Shown here: piece by piece, positions 1-9,488 of the stretch | Layout of the letters: the number at the start of each line of letters is the position of its first letter | Position numbering within the stretch: the first letter of the stretch is position 1 | Source of the DNA: UBA6663 sp044226485 | GTDB lineage: Bacteria > Chloroflexota > Anaerolineae > Anaerolineales > UBA6663 | Length of the DNA stretch: 64,000 nt | Assembly (NCBI GenBank): GCA_044226485.1 | Contig: JBGAGY010000003.1 | Location: 496,001 to 560,000, forward strand | Reading direction: 5' to 3' | Translations under genes and position numbers: made by a program | The notes under the pieces: model-generated | The model's database searches: none | What the model saw: only the letters and a program-made list of their open reading frames with translations | Told to the model about the DNA's origin: nothing

Positions 1-2597
1 TCGTAGTCGCCGTCCTGGCCCCGCTGCTGTGCACGAACCTGATCCTCGCCCGCGGCGACATGTTTCTTTACTTCTATCCCTACTGGGATGCCCGGGCCGC
101 GGCGTTGCGCGACCTTCGTCTCCCTTTGTGGACGCCGGATATCTTCATGGGGGTGCCCTTCCTGGCCAACCCTCAAACCGGCGTCCTGTATCCCCCCAAC
201 TGGCTTGTGGCGCCCTTCAGCGCCCCGCTGGCCGTGAAGATCAGCCTCGGTCTGCATGCCGTGCTTGCGTGGCTGGGCATGGCCGGGCTCGCGCGCCGCG
301 CCCTGTCGCTCAGCCGGGCCGCGGCCGTGCTCTCCGCCACGACTTTCGCGCTTGGCGGTTACCTGCTGGCTCAGGCCGAACATATCAACCAGTTCCAGGC
401 ACTGGCATGGTTCCCATGGCTGATATGGATCCTGACCGCCGGTTCCTTGTCACGCACTCGCCGGCTCTTGCTGGCCAGCCTTGTGGTGGCCATGCAGGTG
501 CTCGCCGGCCACACGCAGAGCGTCGTCATCTCGGGCCTTGGCGCCGCCCTGTGGGTCGTGACCGAACGCGTCGCGAGCACTTCGGGGCGTTGGACGACGC
601 GCCTCATCGCGGCGGCTGCGGGCCTTGTCCCGCTCATCGGCGCGGCCCTGATCGCCGCCTTGCTCGCTGCGGGCCAATTGCTGCCCACCGCTGAATTGCA
701 GCAGCTCTCTTTGCGCAGCGGCGGCCTCGAGTGGCGCGACGCCGTGTCATTCTCGCTGGATCCGCGGTTGCTCAGCCTCGCGCTGCTGCCGGGCTACTCT
801 CGCAGCCTGTTCACTGAGTTCGTGGCCTCGCCCGGGTTGATCGCCCTTGGCCTCGCCGTCATCGGTTCTGGCACCGATCGACGTCGCTGGCCGGCTCTGG
901 TGATCACGTGGGTCGGTCTGGCTTTCGCATTCGGCGCGTATGACCCGATCTACGCCGGGCTGGCCTTCTTCCCGCCCTTCAATCTATTCCGGGTGCCCGC
1001 CCGCTGGCTGTTTCTCTTCGCTGCGGGGGTCGCCCTTCTGGCGGGCCTGGGCCTCGATGCACTCAGGGCCGCTGGGCCGCGCACTCGCTGGGCCGCCACG
1101 ATCATCGCCGTGGCGCTCCTCGCCGGCGTGGCGCTGTCGATCGGACGGACGCCGGCGGGCGAGACCGGGCCCATCGGCGCGCCGGCGTGGATCGACCTGG
1201 CCGGCTGGGGCGTGGCACTCGCCATGCTGCTCGCCGTGCTCTGGCGGGGCGGCGGCCCACGCTGGTCCTGGCTGGCCGTGGCGACCGCGACTCTCGAGAT
1301 CGGCCTTGGCGCTCGCGCGCTGCCGCTCCTGGCCGATGTGACGGCGCCTGAGGCTTACACGAGCCTTCGCCCTGCTCTTCTTCAACTGCTCGTGGATCCT
1401 GCGCGCTCGACGACCGAGGGCGCGCCGCCGGGCCGCGTCGTGTCGATGTCAGCGCTGCAGTTCGACCCCGGCGACCTGGGCGAACTGCGCGACCTCTACG
1501 GCCCGCAACTATCGACGGCCGGCCTCGAAACCCTGATCGTCGCGACCAAGCACAAGGAGGTGCTGTCGCCCAACCTGGCGCTGACCTGGCATGTGCCCAG
1601 CGTCGATGGCTTCGACGGCGGAATCCTGCCGACGCGCGCGTACGCCGAGTTCACGTCGCTCTTCACCGGCGAACTCTCGAGCGATGGCCGCCTGCGCGAA
1701 CACGTGACGGCGGCGCCTGACCCGCGCTGGCTGGCCCTGGTCAACGCCCGCTGGTTGATCACCGATAAGACCGGCGATGTCTGGCTCGACGGCGTCTACT
1801 ACGACACCCTGCTCGCGCGAAGCCTGGCGGCCGGCGATACGACGCGCCTGCCGATCGACCCTGACTTTCCAGCAGATCGTCTCGGCGTGCTTTCAGACGG
1901 CGGCGGTCGTCTGACCATCATCCGCGGCGAGTCGCGGGCCGAGTTGATTTTCGGGGCCGGTCACAGCCTGATCGATCTGCCCTTCGCGCCCGAAGCGATC
2001 GATATCACCGGGCCGGCGACCGTACAGGCGCTGACCGTCATCGCCACGCAATCGGGCGCGTTTCAATCGGTGCCCTTGCGCGCCTATCGGTTGGCTCATA
2101 GCGGCGACGTCAAGATCTACGAAGTGCTCGACCGTCTGCCGCGAGCGTTCGTGGCGAAAGGCACAGCAGTGGTCGGGACATCGGCGGATGCGTTGAGCCG
2201 CATGAGCGATCCCGGCTTCGCGCCTGAGGACACGGCCCTGTTGCTGCCGGCCTTGCGCGCGCTACCTTCGGCATCAACAGCTTCGCCAGATGTGGAGTTC
2301 GTCGAGTACTCGGCTGAGCGGATCGTCCTTGAGGCTACCGGGCCCGGCCTGTTGGTGTTGACCGACGCCAACTATCCTGGCTGGAAAGCGACGGTCGATG
2401 GGGAAGAAACGCCGATCGTCGCGACCGACATCGTCTTTCGCGGCGTGGCATTGAGCCCCGGCCGGCACACCGTGACCTTCACGTTTGCGCCGGCGTCGGT
2501 GACGCTTGGGCTGACGGTTTCGCTGGCAACGGCCGCGCTCTGGCTGGTGGCGGCCCTCATCGAGACGCGGCTCGCCAGGCGACGTCGCGCTCGTTGA
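1..2597 (+). CDS. YfhO-family membrane protein, 5' end outside the window
   Basis: The reading frame is open from the window edge (first full codon at base 3) and the true start lies upstream; the internal ATG at 60 falls within a conserved stretch (GDMFLYFYPYWD) and is not a good start. About 864 residues are visible. The N-terminal two-thirds alternates hydrophobic segments with loops, including LYPPNWL and a HTQ motif in an inter-membrane loop, as in YfhO / GT-C-like glycosyltransferase proteins. The C-terminal soluble part has the YfhO-type beta domain (YPGWKATVDG near the end) followed by a last membrane segment. YfhO proteins are linked to glycosylation of cell-envelope polymers; no substrate can be inferred here. 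It ends one base before the stop of the convergent recJ gene. Confidence 0.8.
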   Translation, partial: VVAVLAPLLCTNLILARGDMFLYFYPYWDARAAALRDLRLPLWTPDIFMGVPFLANPQTGVLYPPNWLVAPFSAPLAVKISLGLHAVLAWLGMAGLARRALSLSRAAAVLSATTFALGGYLLAQAEHINQFQALAWFPWLIWILTAGSLSRTRRLLLASLVVAMQVLAGHTQSVVISGLGAALWVVTERVASTSGRWTTRLIAAAAGLVPLIGAALIAALLAAGQLLPTAELQQLSLRSGGLEWRDAVSFSLDPRLLSLALLPGYSRSLFTEFVASPGLIALGLAVIGSGTDRRRWPALVITWVGLAFAFGAYDPIYAGLAFFPPFNLFRVPARWLFLFAAGVALLAGLGLDALRAAGPRTRWAATIIAVALLAGVALSIGRTPAGETGPIGAPAWIDLAGWGVALAMLLAVLWRGGGPRWSWLAVATATLEIGLGARALPLLADVTAPEAYTSLRPALLQLLVDPARSTTEGAPPGRVVSMSALQFDPGDLGELRDLYGPQLSTAGLETLIVATKHKEVLSPNLALTWHVPSVDGFDGGILPTRAYAEFTSLFTGELSSDGRLREHVTAAPDPRWLALVNARWLITDKTGDVWLDGVYYDTLLARSLAAGDTTRLPIDPDFPADRLGVLSDGGGRLTIIRGESRAELIFGAGHSLIDLPFAPEAIDITGPATVQALTVIATQSGAFQSVPLRAYRLAHSGDVKIYEVLDRLPRAFVAKGTAVVGTSADALSRMSDPGFAPEDTALLLPALRALPSASTASPDVEFVEYSAERIVLEATGPGLLVLTDANYPGWKATVDGEETPIVATDIVFRGVALSPGRHTVTFTFAPASVTLGLTVSLATAALWLVAALIETRLARRRRAR

Positions 2598-2598
2598 T

Positions 2599-4329
2599 CT
2601 ACTCAGCCGCTCGCAGGTCGCGGAGCTTCAGCTCCAATCGGCGCTCGCCGTTCCATTCTCCGATCTCGAACGTGTAAGCGAGGTCGACCGCCTGCCCGAC
2701 TTCAAGCCGCTGCGCCCAGGAACCGAAACCGAAACCGATCGCCTCGAGGGTGAGGCCGTTGTCCTGCAGCGTCAGGCGGAGATGCGAGCCGTCGCTGCCC
2801 ATCGTCCGCATGGCACGCACGCGCGCCCGGCGTGTGGCCAACACCGGCGTGGGGTTGCCGAATCCACATGGCTCGAACCGGACGAGTTCGTGAGCCAGAG
2901 CCGGCGTGAGGTCCGAGAACCTGACCTCGGCATCGATGTTCACAGTGGGTCGCAGATCGAGCCCATCGAGCTCGCGCGCCACGATTGCGCGCAGCCGCGC
3001 CTCGAGCTCAGCGAGATCCCTGGTGGCCACCGTGAAGCCCGCCGCCGCGGCGTGTCCGCCGTGCTTGATCAGCAGCTGGGCGCACTCGTCGAGGGCGTTG
3101 GTGATGTGGAACTCCTTGATGCTGCGGCACGAGGCTCGAACCGTGTCGTCTTCGATGCGCGCCACGATCGACGGCCGATAGAACTCCTCGGTCAGACGTG
3201 AGGCGGCCAGCCCGACGATGCCGTGGCGAAAGTCCGGATGGGCCGCGAAGAGCAATCGCGCCTCGGGATCGCGCGCCAGAGCCAGTTCGCGGGCGCGCAG
3301 ATGAGTTTCGCGCGTGAGCGCCTGACGCTCGCGGTTCTGCACCTCGAGCTGCTGTGCCAGATATCCGGCGCGATAGATGTCGCCCGTCGTCATGAGCTCA
3401 TAGGCGTCGAGTGCCGACTCGAGTCGGCCGGCTGCGTTGAGGCGCGGCCCGATCACGAATCCGATCGTGCCCGCATCGATCTTCCCGGGCTTGATGCCTG
3501 CGCTCAGGAACATCGACCGCAGACCTTCGCGCCGGATCCGATCCGGCGGCCGATTCATCACCTGCAAGCCTTGCCGCACAAGGACGCGGTTCTCGCCGGT
3601 CAGCGGCGCCAGGTCCGCGACCGAACCCAGCGCGACGAGGTCCAGCACGTCAGACCCCATGATCGGCGACGCGCCGCCGGCCTTCGCCGCCGCGGCTCGC
3701 ACGAGGCCCTGCGCGAGTTTGTAGGCGATGCCGACGCCGGCCAGCATCTTCTCGGGATAGATGTCGCCGGCCTGCTTGGGGTTGATCAGCGCAAACGTCC
3801 GCGGGAGTTCGTCGCCCGGCACGTGATGGTCCGTGATGATCAGGTCGATGCCGAGCTCGCGGGCCGTGTCGGCTTCGGCCACTGAGCGGATGCCGCAGTC
3901 GACGGTCAACACGACCTTCGCGCCCTGTTGGGCCAGCGTGCGCACGGCTTCGTGATTGAGGCCATAGCCTTCTTCTTCGCGATGTGGGATGTAGGGACGC
4001 ACCTCGGCGCCGAGCGCGGAGAGCACCTGCACCATCAGGGCCGTGGCGGTGACGCCGTCGACGTCATAGTCGCCGTACACCACCACCAACTCGTGGCCCT
4101 CGATCGCGCGGCCCAGCCGGTCGACAGCCTCGGGCAGGCCGGTGAGCGCCAGCGGATCGGTTGAGGCGATGGCTTCGCCGGCCAGAAACGCCTCGGCGGC
4201 GGCGCGCGTCGTCAGGCCACGCTGCGCCAGCACTCGGGCGATGATCGGCGCGAACCCGTTGAGGGCCGCGGCCACGGCCGGATCGGGCTCCGGCGCCATC
4301 TTCCATTTTTTGCTGAGGGGTCCAGGCAT
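2599..4329 (-). CDS. recJ: Single-stranded-DNA-specific 5'-3' exonuclease RecJ
   Basis: A 576-residue protein, the usual RecJ length (E. coli RecJ is 577). The DHH-family motif I is visible as YGDYDVDGVTA (about residue 84), followed by LTVDCGI and the signature DHH in IITDHHVPG. The C-terminal DHHA1 domain carries GGHAAAAGF, and an OB-fold-like tail follows. RecJ degrades single-stranded DNA 5' to 3' with Mn/Mg in recombination and mismatch/base-excision repair in the cytoplasm. The start at 4329 gives a normal N-terminus (KKWKMAPEPD then LAQRGL and AEAFLAG). The gene converges on the upstream membrane-protein gene with one base between stops. A DUF4870 gene precedes it on the same strand, but a hairpin terminator lies between, so it is probably transcribed separately. 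Confidence 0.95.
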   Translation of the reverse strand: MPGPLSKKWKMAPEPDPAVAAALNGFAPIIARVLAQRGLTTRAAAEAFLAGEAIASTDPLALTGLPEAVDRLGRAIEGHELVVVYGDYDVDGVTATALMVQVLSALGAEVRPYIPHREEEGYGLNHEAVRTLAQQGAKVVLTVDCGIRSVAEADTARELGIDLIITDHHVPGDELPRTFALINPKQAGDIYPEKMLAGVGIAYKLAQGLVRAAAAKAGGASPIMGSDVLDLVALGSVADLAPLTGENRVLVRQGLQVMNRPPDRIRREGLRSMFLSAGIKPGKIDAGTIGFVIGPRLNAAGRLESALDAYELMTTGDIYRAGYLAQQLEVQNRERQALTRETHLRARELALARDPEARLLFAAHPDFRHGIVGLAASRLTEEFYRPSIVARIEDDTVRASCRSIKEFHITNALDECAQLLIKHGGHAAAAGFTVATRDLAELEARLRAIVARELDGLDLRPTVNIDAEVRFSDLTPALAHELVRFEPCGFGNPTPVLATRRARVRAMRTMGSDGSHLRLTLQDNGLTLEAIGFGFGSWAQRLEVGQAVDLAYTFEIGEWNGERRLELKLRDLRAAE

Positions 4330-4391
4330 TGGGCTAGTGTACCGACAGGCATCTCAAAAGAAAAGCGCGAAGAGTCCTCGCAACCAGGGTC

Positions 4392-4424
4392 CAAACGAAA
4401 ACAGCCCGCCTTACGGCGGGCTGT
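4392..4424 (-). terminator. Intrinsic terminator downstream of the DUF4870 gene
   Basis: A perfect 10-bp inverted repeat (ACAGCCCGCC, loop TTAC, GGCGGGCTGT) occupies 4401-4424. Read on the minus strand it is followed by TTTCGTTT, a weak T-rich tract. It lies 21 bases past the DUF4870 stop and upstream of recJ on the same strand, so it probably ends the DUF4870 transcript. Confidence 0.75.
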
Positions 4425-4445
4425 CAGGATGGCAAACCGGAAGGC

Positions 4446-4787
4446 TCAGGCCCAGCCCTGGTTCTTCACAAAGTCGCTGATCACCGGGATCGTGACGGCC
4501 TTGCCCTGGTAAGCCTGGACGCCGAGGTAGATCATGTAGAACCAGACCACCACCGGCACGCAGGCGCCGATGAGCGTGAAGCTCAAAATGGTGCCAATCA
4601 CGGCGTTTGCGACGCCGAGCACCAAGGCCTGGACGTTATGGGATTTGATGAACGGCCGGCTCTTCTTGTCTTCCATGAGGAGGATGATCACCGGCACGAG
4701 GGGGCTGAGGACGTAGGCCAACAACGACCAAAGCTTGTCGTCGCTGGTGGGTTCAGCCGACGGATCCATCGAAGGCATACTGGTCAT
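4446..4787 (-). CDS. Small DUF4870 (Tic20-like) membrane protein
   Basis: A 113-residue protein. The start at 4787 (MTSMPSMDPS) is chosen over longer in-frame options because AAAGGAG sits about 8 bases upstream of it. After a polar N-terminus, SDDKLWSLLAYVLSPLVP opens the first membrane segment, then a charged loop with DKKSRPFIKSHNVQAL, then two further hydrophobic segments. This is the DUF4870 layout: three or four helices with a conserved 'K-x-H-x-x-Q' loop. The family has no established function. The gene has its own promoter candidate and terminator and is probably monocistronic. Confidence 0.85.
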   Translation of the reverse strand: MTSMPSMDPSAEPTSDDKLWSLLAYVLSPLVPVIILLMEDKKSRPFIKSHNVQALVLGVANAVIGTILSFTLIGACVPVVVWFYMIYLGVQAYQGKAVTIPVISDFVKNQGWA

Positions 4788-4825
4788 GTGAAAGGCTCCT
4801 TTACAGAAATGAGGACAATGGGGGA

Positions 4826-4853
4826 ATTTTACGGCATTCGCCGTGAAGCGCAA
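4826..4853 (-). promoter_or_regulatory. Candidate sigma70 promoter of the DUF4870 gene
   Basis: On the minus strand, TTGCGC (4848-4853) and TAAAAT (4826-4831) are separated by 16 bases and lie about 40 bases upstream of the start at 4787, ahead of a good Shine-Dalgarno site. The -10 matches 5 of 6 consensus bases; the -35 matches only 3. The spacer contains a small perfect palindrome (ACGGC-ATTC-GCCGT) that could be an operator or chance. Confidence 0.45.
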
Positions 4854-4976
4854 GTTAAATGGACCCAAATAATCCCCGCAAAATGGCCCATATTGACATC
4901 CTCAGACCGTCACGTCTCAACTGGTGGATTCTACCGCTATCGGCTCGGGACCCACCTTTCGGGGCGCACTGGCGAC

Positions 4977-5006
4977 CTGAACGTCAGTCGGCGCATCTTC
5001 TATAAT
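4977..5006 (+). promoter_or_regulatory. Candidate promoter of fmt, possibly giving a leaderless mRNA
   Basis: A perfect TATAAT lies at 5001-5006. The -35 region is poor (CTGAAC at 4977-4982, 18 bases upstream). Transcription starting 7-8 bases after the -10 would begin at 5013-5014, exactly the ATG of the likely fmt start. No Shine-Dalgarno site is present upstream of that ATG, which fits leaderless translation. Confidence 0.45.
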
Positions 5007-5013
5007 GGCCCCT

Positions 5014-5934
5014 ATGACGTCCATAGTGTTCATGGGCACACCCGACTTCGCAGTGCCCACCCTGCGCGCGTTGGCCGATCGATATTCGCTGATCGGCGTG
5101 GTGACCCAGCCCGACCGGCCCGCCGGTCGTGGGCGCCAGCTGGTGGCTCCCCCGGTGAAGGCCGCGGCACTCGAGCTGGGCATCCCGGTCATCCAGCCCG
5201 CCCGGCTGCGCGAGCCCGAGGCCATGCAGCAGCTCCAGGCCTGGGCTCCAGACCTGATCGTCGTCGCAGCCTTCGGCCAGCTCCTCAGGCCCGCCGTGTT
5301 GGACCTGCCGCACTTCGGCTGCATCAACGTCCACGCGTCGCTCCTGCCTCGACATCGCGGGGCGGCTCCGATCGCTGCTGCCATCCTGGCCGGAGACGAA
5401 CAGACAGGCGTCACGATCATGCGCATGGATGTCGGGCTCGACACCGGCCCGATGCTGAGCACTCGCGCGATCCCGATCACGCCCACCGATACCACGGCTT
5501 CGCTGGCGACCAGGCTGGCGGACGCCGGCTCCGCACTCCTGCTCGACACCCTGCCCGGCTATCTGGCCGGAAGCGTTGTTCCGCGCCCTCAGCCCGAAGA
5601 GGGCGCCACCTACGCGCCGCAGTTAAAGAAAGAAGACGGTCACCTTGACTTCTCAGAGAACGCCGAGGAACTGGCCCGGCGGGTGCGGGCGTTCTCACCC
5701 TGGCCCGGCGCTTTCTGTTTTTGGCAAGGTCAGCCCCTGAAGGTGCTGGAGGCCAGGCCGATCAGCGGCCGCGGAGTTCCCGGTGTGGTCAGCGGTGGCC
5801 TCGATGGGCCCGCCCTGACCTGCGCCGACGGCCAGCTCCTTCTGCTCACCGTTCAGCCGGCCGGCAAACGCCCGATGTCGGCGATCGACTTCGCTCGAGG
5901 GTCGCGCACCTTCGTCGGCAGTCAGGTGACATGA
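5014..5934 (+). CDS. fmt: Methionyl-tRNA formyltransferase
   Basis: A 306-residue protein. It transfers the formyl group from 10-formyltetrahydrofolate to Met-tRNA(fMet). The N-terminal formyltransferase domain begins FMGTPDFAVPTL, then TQPDRPAGRGRQL; the catalytic region has NVHASLLPRHRGAAPI and the following TGVTIMRMDVGLDTG, giving the family's Asn, His and Asp. The C-terminal OB-like domain runs from about residue 205 (FSPWPGAF). Two in-frame starts exist, ATG 5005 and ATG 5014. The latter is preferred because the former lies inside the predicted -10 box and the family's N-terminus starts close to the first beta strand. The stop overlaps the start of the next gene (ATGA), so the two are co-transcribed and probably translationally coupled. 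Confidence 0.93.
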   Translation: MTSIVFMGTPDFAVPTLRALADRYSLIGVVTQPDRPAGRGRQLVAPPVKAAALELGIPVIQPARLREPEAMQQLQAWAPDLIVVAAFGQLLRPAVLDLPHFGCINVHASLLPRHRGAAPIAAAILAGDEQTGVTIMRMDVGLDTGPMLSTRAIPITPTDTTASLATRLADAGSALLLDTLPGYLAGSVVPRPQPEEGATYAPQLKKEDGHLDFSENAEELARRVRAFSPWPGAFCFWQGQPLKVLEARPISGRGVPGVVSGGLDGPALTCADGQLLLLTVQPAGKRPMSAIDFARGSRTFVGSQVT

Positions 5935-6956
5935 AGGCCCTCATCGTCGGCGGCGGCGCGATCGGCACGCTGGCCGCGACGGCCCTGGCTGCGGGCGGCC
6001 ACGACGTGCTGGCGCTCGCCCGCCCCGCCACGGCATCCGCGCTGGCGCAGTCAGGCTATCGCCTTGGCAGCGCACAGGGCGACCAGCACGTAACGCCCTC
6101 GTTGATCACGAGCGATTGGTCCACCGCTTTGCAGGCCGGCCCCAACGTCATCGTCGTCGCCGTCAAAGCCTATGACACCGCCGGCTTGCTGAACGAGATG
6201 CGCGCGGCGCTCAACGCGCCCCCACCCGCCGTCCTCTGCCTTCAGAACGGCGTCGACAATGAGGCAGCGCTGGCAAAAGTCCTTGGCGTGGATCGCGTCC
6301 TCGCCGGCACCGTCACCACGGCCGTCGGGTCGCGCGGCCCGGGAGACGCCGTCGTCGAACGCGCTCGGGGCGTCGGCCTTGCGGATGGGCATGAGCTCAG
6401 CGCCCCATTAGCCGAGGCCTTCACCGCGGCCGGCCACGAAGCCAGGCTCTACCCCAACGCGTTGTCGATGAAGTGGTCAAAGCTGCTGACCAATCTGATC
6501 GGAAACGCGACCTCGGCGTTGTTGGATTGGCCCGTCTCGAGGATCTACAGTCACTCCGGCCTGTACCGGATCGAGCGGCGGATGCTGCGCGAGGCCCTGG
6601 CCGTAATGCGCGCCGCCGATCTGCCGGTTGTCGACCTGCCCGGCGTCTCGGTGCGCCTGATCCCGTGGGTCGTCGCGCTGCCCGATTGGCTCGGCCGACG
6701 ACTCCTCGGGCGCTCAGCGGGGTCGGGTCGTGGCGGCAAGATGCCGTCGTTCCACGTCGACCTGTATGCCGGCCGCCCGTTGACTGAGGTCGCCTGGCTG
6801 AACGGCGCAGTCGCGCGCCATGCGGCTCGGGTCAAACTCCAGGCGCCGGTCAATGCGCGCCTCACCGAAGCCCTCAATGCGGCCTCCGCCGGCCAACCTG
6901 CCGCCCGAGCTTTTCGCGGGCATCCCGAGGCGTTGCTATCTCATCTGGCCATCTGA
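5931..6956 (+). CDS. 2-dehydropantoate 2-reductase (ApbA/PanE family)
   Basis: A 341-residue protein starting at the ATG that overlaps the fmt stop (ATGA). The N-terminus is a Rossmann dinucleotide-binding fold with GGGAIGTLAA (residues 7-16). Further on are VVAVKAYDT and LQNGVDN, typical of ketopantoate reductases, and the conserved catalytic lysine region in SMKWSKLLTNLIGNATSALL. The family reduces 2-dehydropantoate to pantoate with NADPH in coenzyme A biosynthesis; distant members have other substrates, so I leave the symbol blank. It converges with the hydrolase gene that follows, with 10 bases between the stops. Pantoate supply is loosely connected to a cluster that needs phosphopantetheine, but the gene pairs with fmt and looks like housekeeping. 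Confidence 0.85.
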   Translation: MKALIVGGGAIGTLAATALAAGGHDVLALARPATASALAQSGYRLGSAQGDQHVTPSLITSDWSTALQAGPNVIVVAVKAYDTAGLLNEMRAALNAPPPAVLCLQNGVDNEAALAKVLGVDRVLAGTVTTAVGSRGPGDAVVERARGVGLADGHELSAPLAEAFTAAGHEARLYPNALSMKWSKLLTNLIGNATSALLDWPVSRIYSHSGLYRIERRMLREALAVMRAADLPVVDLPGVSVRLIPWVVALPDWLGRRLLGRSAGSGRGGKMPSFHVDLYAGRPLTEVAWLNGAVARHAARVKLQAPVNARLTEALNAASAGQPAARAFRGHPEALLSHLAI

Positions 6957-6966
6957 CCCCAGAAGC

Positions 6967-7857
6967 CTACGGCGCCACCGAGCCAAGTTGCCTTTCGATC
7001 CAATCGGCAAGTTCAGCCTCATCGACGATCGACCACGCATGCGGCATACGCATGCCGCCCAGATCCGGCCGGACGCCCCTTCCGGTCGTCACGATCAACT
7101 CGGCGTCGGCATTACCCATCGCGCGCAATTCGGTTGCCGCGTAGACGACGTCGAGCGCGTTCAGGCAATACAGGTCCGCCCCATACGGCTGCCAGAAGTT
7201 CACGTCGGGTTCGGTGTACAGCCGGACCGGGATCTCTTTGAGATGACGCAGGTTTCCGCCTAGCGGCTCGTCGGCCGAAACAGCCGAGGCGCGGGCATAG
7301 GCGTCGGGGACCTCGTCGGGCGTTCCGCCGAACAGCTCCCGCAGCATGCCACAAAGGTAAGTGGCTTCTCCCAGGAGAATCGAATCCACCTGGCGGCGCA
7401 CGATCGAGGCCATGCCTCGATACCAACGCCCCACATCGAGCGGAGGATCGACGGCGAAGAGCGCGCGCGGCTTGAGGGAGTTCTCCACGCCACCCTCGAC
7501 TGCGACTTCTCCATAGCGCAGCGCGCCGACGCCACCGGCCGAGAACCCGCCCAGAACAAGCGCCTCCGATGGACACCCGGCCCGCCCGATCGCATCGTGA
7601 AGCATCGCATCAAGCGCTCGAAGATCCGCGACGGTGAGAAAGCCCGTGCCTTCGGCGACGGCAAGGCCGACGATCACGGCGATGCCACCCGCGGTCAGGC
7701 GCTGGGGCAGCACCGACGCTTCCCACTCGTCGACGGTCCCGCCAAAGTGAGGCAGATAGGCGACGAGACCGACGGCACCAGCTTCCGGCAAGTAGGCGCG
7801 ATAACGGTAGCTATGGCCGGTCGTTGGGGGAGCTTCGCAGACCAGGCTGGGGCGCAT
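6967..7857 (-). CDS. Alpha/beta hydrolase, esterase-like
   Basis: A 296-residue protein. It has the nucleophile elbow GGFSAGG (about residue 107), a candidate acid in the YTEPDVN region and a candidate catalytic His in RMPHAWS near the C-terminus, an ordinary serine-hydrolase triad order. No signal peptide is visible. Two ATGs are possible, at 7863 and 7857. The GGAGGAG Shine-Dalgarno element touches the first with no spacing but lies 6-8 bases from the second, so 7857 is chosen. It is 53 bases downstream of aspA on the same strand and may be co-transcribed with it. The substrate cannot be read from the sequence. Confidence 0.75.
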   Translation of the reverse strand: MRPSLVCEAPPTTGHSYRYRAYLPEAGAVGLVAYLPHFGGTVDEWEASVLPQRLTAGGIAVIVGLAVAEGTGFLTVADLRALDAMLHDAIGRAGCPSEALVLGGFSAGGVGALRYGEVAVEGGVENSLKPRALFAVDPPLDVGRWYRGMASIVRRQVDSILLGEATYLCGMLRELFGGTPDEVPDAYARASAVSADEPLGGNLRHLKEIPVRLYTEPDVNFWQPYGADLYCLNALDVVYAATELRAMGNADAELIVTTGRGVRPDLGGMRMPHAWSIVDEAELADWIERQLGSVAP

Positions 7858-7910
7858 CGCCATCTCCTCCGAAACGTCGCATCGGCACGGATGCCAAAAC
7901 CCTTGAAGCC

Positions 7911-9329
<1,419 letters not shown>

Positions 9330-9359
9330 TCGGCTTCTCCTCGGGGATAGTACCATGTG

Positions 9360-9385
9360 TGGATTGATCCTTGCCGATCGATCCA
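9360..9385. repeat. Inverted repeat in the aspA / amide-ligase divergent region
   Basis: TGGATTGATC (9360-9369) and GATCGATCCA (9376-9385) form a 10-bp stem with one T-G wobble and a 6-base loop. It lies about 30 bases upstream of the aspA start, so it could be a leader hairpin in the aspA mRNA or a binding site for a dimeric regulator. The remainder of the 9,330-9,488 intergenic stretch shows no convincing promoter to me. Confidence 0.4.
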
Positions 9386-9488
9386 CCACACTGGATGAGT
9401 CGCGCACACCCGTCGTAGTAACGTGGCAAATGATCCCGCTGACACGTATATTGAGGTGTATGACCATCGTTAGTACCTTCACCCCCAT

